Assembly: GCA_003519585.1 (NCBI GenBank)
Contig: DOWL01000073.1
Span: forward strand, 1 to 7,246
Reading direction: 5' to 3'
Source of the DNA: Nocardioides sp.
Lineage (GTDB): Bacteria > Actinomycetota > Actinomycetes > Propionibacteriales > Nocardioidaceae
DNA: 7,246 nucleotides
Part shown: piece by piece, positions 5,612-7,246 of the stretch
How positions within the stretch are numbered: the stretch's first letter is position 1
How the letters are laid out: each line of letters begins with the position of its first letter
Notes under the pieces: model-generated
The model's database searches: none
What the model saw: the letters and a program-made list of their open reading frames with translations, nothing else
What the model was told of the DNA's origin: nothing
Program-made: the position numbers and the translations under genes

Positions 5612-6490
5612 TCAGCGATGGAGGTGCGGCAGGTGCGCCCGCTCGCGCGCCAGTTCGACAGCCTCGCGGAAAGCGCGGGCGACGTAGTCGGGGACCTTGA
5701 GGCCGCGGTCGCGGGCCCAGAGCAGTTCGGTCTCGACCCGAGAGATCTGGTCGGCGAAGTCGTCGAGGTCCTCGGAGATGCCGAGGGTGGCCATCACGTC
5801 GCCGAAGTCGGCCTTCTGCCGGGAGTTGTTGGCGCCCACGGGGGCGAACGACATCCGGCGCATCAGCCGCACCAGCCAGCGCTGCCACCCGGCTAGCTCG
5901 GCCCACAGGCTGCGCGCGGAGAGTTGGTAGAAGGCGAAGTGGCCGGGCTCCTGGCGCTTGATCGGGCCGATCACGGTGTTGGCGATGGCTGTCTCGCCCA
6001 TCTCGATGGTGCCGCGGTGGAGCAGGTTGTAGGCGAGGACGGCGGAGCGCTCGGTGGCCATGCCGGTGAGGTAGTAGAGCATCCGGCACACGTCTTGGAA
6101 CGGGCCGAGGTGCGCGAGGGCGCCGAGGACCTTGAGCTTGGCGCCGATCGAGTCGAGGTCCGCGTCGGCGGCCCCGCGCCCGAGTTCGACCTGGAGTCGG
6201 TCGAGGATCAGCCCGTGGTGGATCTCCTGGCGCTGCCAGATGGTGTAGAAGTGCCGGTCGATCTCGGGCGGGTCGGGGAGCAGCGTGGTGAGCTCGAGCA
6301 CGTTGCGGTCGACCTCGAGCTCGACGCGGGCCATGTAGTCGAGCACGTGGCCGAACCGCGCCTCGAACTCATGTGGCCGGACGACGCTGAAGTCGACCGA
6401 GTCGAGCTCGATGGGCGGGTGCTCGTCGGCCAGCTTGGCGACGTGCTCGGTCAGCCGAAGTTCGGCTGACGGGGCATAGGCACGGGACAT
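5612..6490 (-). CDS. Ferritin-like di-iron carboxylate protein, unknown substrate
   Basis: This is a 292-residue soluble, mostly helical protein with no signal peptide. It carries the spaced ligands of a four-helix di-iron site: a glutamate in VELEVDR (E57 or E59), ExxH in QEIHHG (E89, H92), a glutamate in ATERSAVL (E147), and ExxH in RQEPGHFAFY (E181, H184). This E...ExxH...E...ExxH order is that of acyl-ACP desaturases and related ferritin-like oxidases. It is somewhat shorter than plant-type desaturases, and the second ExxH box differs from the usual one. I cannot assign a substrate; a desaturase or oxidase acting on fatty acyl groups is the best guess. The ATG at 6490 has no close ribosome site, but TAACCT seven bases upstream on its strand fits a leaderless transcript. 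The gene lies upstream of alkB on the same strand, separated by the long inverted repeat, and is divergent from an exporter. Confidence 0.75.
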   Translation of the reverse strand: MSRAYAPSAELRLTEHVAKLADEHPPIELDSVDFSVVRPHEFEARFGHVLDYMARVELEVDRNVLELTTLLPDPPEIDRHFYTIWQRQEIHHGLILDRLQVELGRGAADADLDSIGAKLKVLGALAHLGPFQDVCRMLYYLTGMATERSAVLAYNLLHRGTIEMGETAIANTVIGPIKRQEPGHFAFYQLSARSLWAELAGWQRWLVRLMRRMSFAPVGANNSRQKADFGDVMATLGISEDLDDFADQISRVETELLWARDRGLKVPDYVARAFREAVELARERAHLPHLHR

Positions 6491-6496
6491 CGGCAG

Positions 6497-6507
6497 AAGG
6501 TTACCTT
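6497..6507. promoter_or_regulatory. Candidate bidirectional leaderless promoter
   Basis: AAGGTTACCTT is symmetric about its central base. Read on the plus strand, TACCTT (6502-6507) lies seven bases before the GTG at 6515. Read on the minus strand, TAACCT (6503-6498) lies seven bases before the ATG at 6490. Both hexamers have the TANNNT form and share the TA at 6502-6503. No good -35 is visible on either side. With only 24 bases between the genes there is no room for leaders, so two leaderless transcripts from overlapping -10 boxes are the simplest reading. Confidence 0.5.
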
Positions 6508-6514
6508 TCTCAAC

Positions 6515-7246
6515 GTGGTGGATTCGGCGCCGGCAGCGGTGCGGATGGGCACCTCGACCGGCCGGGCGGTCATCGCCGCCGCCGCGCTCGGGTCGGGGAT
6601 CGCCTTCCTCGACGGCACTGTGGTCAACGTTGCGCTGCGGACCATCGGTGAGGATCTCGACGCGAGCCTGGCCCAACTGCAGTGGATCACCAACGGCTAC
6701 CTGCTCACCCTGGCCAGCCTGATCCTGCTCGGCGGCTCGCTGGGCGACCGGTTCGGCCGGCGGCGGGTGTTCGTGATCGGCTCGATCTGGTTCGCCGCGG
6801 CTTCCCTCCTCTGCGGTCTCGCGCCGAACCCGGAGGTGCTCATCGCCGCCCGGATGCTCCAGGGCGTGGGGGGCGCCCTGCTCACGCCCGGCAGCCTCGC
6901 GATGATCCAGGGCGCGTTCCGGGCCGAGGACCGCGCGCCGGCGATCGGGGCCTGGGCGGGGCTGGCCTCGGTCGCGGGAGCGATCGGGCCGTTCCTCGGT
7001 GGCGGCCTCGTGCAGTACGCCGACTGGCGGTGGATCTTCCTCATCAACCCGCCGCTGGTCGCGGTCACTGTCGTGATCGCGATGCGGTGGGTGCCGGAGA
7101 CGCGCGACCCGCACGCGTCCTCGCACTTCGACCTCGCCGGTGCCGTCCTCGCCGCGCTCGCGCTCGGTGGCACGACGTACGCGCTCATCGAATGGGGCGG
7201 CACCGCCGCCTGGCTCGCGGTCGTGGTCGGCGTGGTGTCGGCGGCC
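6515..7246 (+). CDS. MFS transporter, DHA2 (EmrB/QacA-type) drug exporter, N-terminal part
   Basis: These are the first 244 codons of a major facilitator protein; the frame runs open off the window end. Proton-driven members of this 14-helix group export drugs, dyes or lipids across the cytoplasmic membrane. Motifs seen are LDGTVVNVAL (32-41) in helix 1, GGSLGDRFGRRR (73-84, motif A) between helices 2 and 3, RMLQGVGGALLTPGSL (113-128, motif B), GLASVAGAIGPFLGGGL (149-165, the antiporter motif C) and WRWIFLIN (171-178). The helix-1 motif has Arg at 42 where Pro is usual. The GTG at 6515 is chosen because a -10-like TACCTT ends seven bases upstream, fitting leaderless initiation; GTG 6518 and ATG 6545 are alternatives that still precede the first helix. 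It is divergent from the di-iron protein gene by 24 bases and may share its regulation. The substrate is unknown. Confidence 0.9.
   Translation, partial: MVDSAPAAVRMGTSTGRAVIAAAALGSGIAFLDGTVVNVALRTIGEDLDASLAQLQWITNGYLLTLASLILLGGSLGDRFGRRRVFVIGSIWFAAASLLCGLAPNPEVLIAARMLQGVGGALLTPGSLAMIQGAFRAEDRAPAIGAWAGLASVAGAIGPFLGGGLVQYADWRWIFLINPPLVAVTVVIAMRWVPETRDPHASSHFDLAGAVLAALALGGTTYALIEWGGTAAWLAVVVGVVSAA

Noticed and set aside
6491..7126. N-terminal extension of the di-iron protein gene
   Set aside because: It would lie antisense to the MFS transporter, whose motifs are unmistakable; the extension is low-complexity and charged.
1..7246. CRISPR array, tRNA, rRNA or insertion-sequence transposase
   Set aside because: No regularly spaced direct repeats, no tRNA-like cloverleaf and no transposase-like frame were found on either strand by eye.

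Overview
This window is a stretch of high-GC actinobacterial chromosome. The base composition, GTG starts, polyphosphate glucokinase, a mycothiol-dependent-type enzyme and a dispersed GGTCTCGACA-type repeat all fit an actinobacterium; a Nocardioides-like genome is my inference. It holds eight protein genes. The two at the ends are cut by the window edges. No RNA gene or CRISPR array was seen, and no gap exceeds 200 bases.

Layout. (1) 1-1579, plus strand: the C-terminal end of an NAD-type malic enzyme overlaps by one base (TGATG) a lipoprotein of the type I phosphodiesterase/nucleotide pyrophosphatase family. (2) 1580-1730: an intergenic inverted repeat between convergent genes. (3) 1731-3305: polyphosphate glucokinase (ppgK, minus) and a maleylpyruvate-isomerase-family protein (plus) diverge from a 60-base gap. 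(4) 3356-5412, minus strand: an AlkB alkane monooxygenase fused to a C-terminal rubredoxin, followed 23 bases later by a TetR-family regulator gene. (5) 5413-5611: the alkB control region, with a plausible promoter inside a 57-bp nested palindrome of four related half-sites, then a 25-bp perfect inverted repeat. (6) 5612-6490, minus strand: a ferritin-like di-iron protein of unknown substrate. (7) 6515 to the end, plus strand: the start of a 14-TM-type (DHA2) MFS transporter, divergent from gene 6 across only 24 bases.

How it fits together. The coherent unit is alkB-rubredoxin plus tetR: a membrane di-iron hydroxylase with its electron carrier built in, a likely local regulator, and a structured operator at the promoter. 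The ferritin-like gene just upstream is a second probable di-iron oxygenase or desaturase, and the divergent exporter may belong to the same lipid or hydrocarbon theme; that link is inference. The other genes look like ordinary housekeeping or accessory genes. The most interesting unexplained material is non-coding: the nested operator, the long perfect palindrome, the dispersed repeat (one copy apparently read through in the AlkB-rubredoxin linker), and overlapping divergent -10 elements that suggest leaderless bidirectional promoters.
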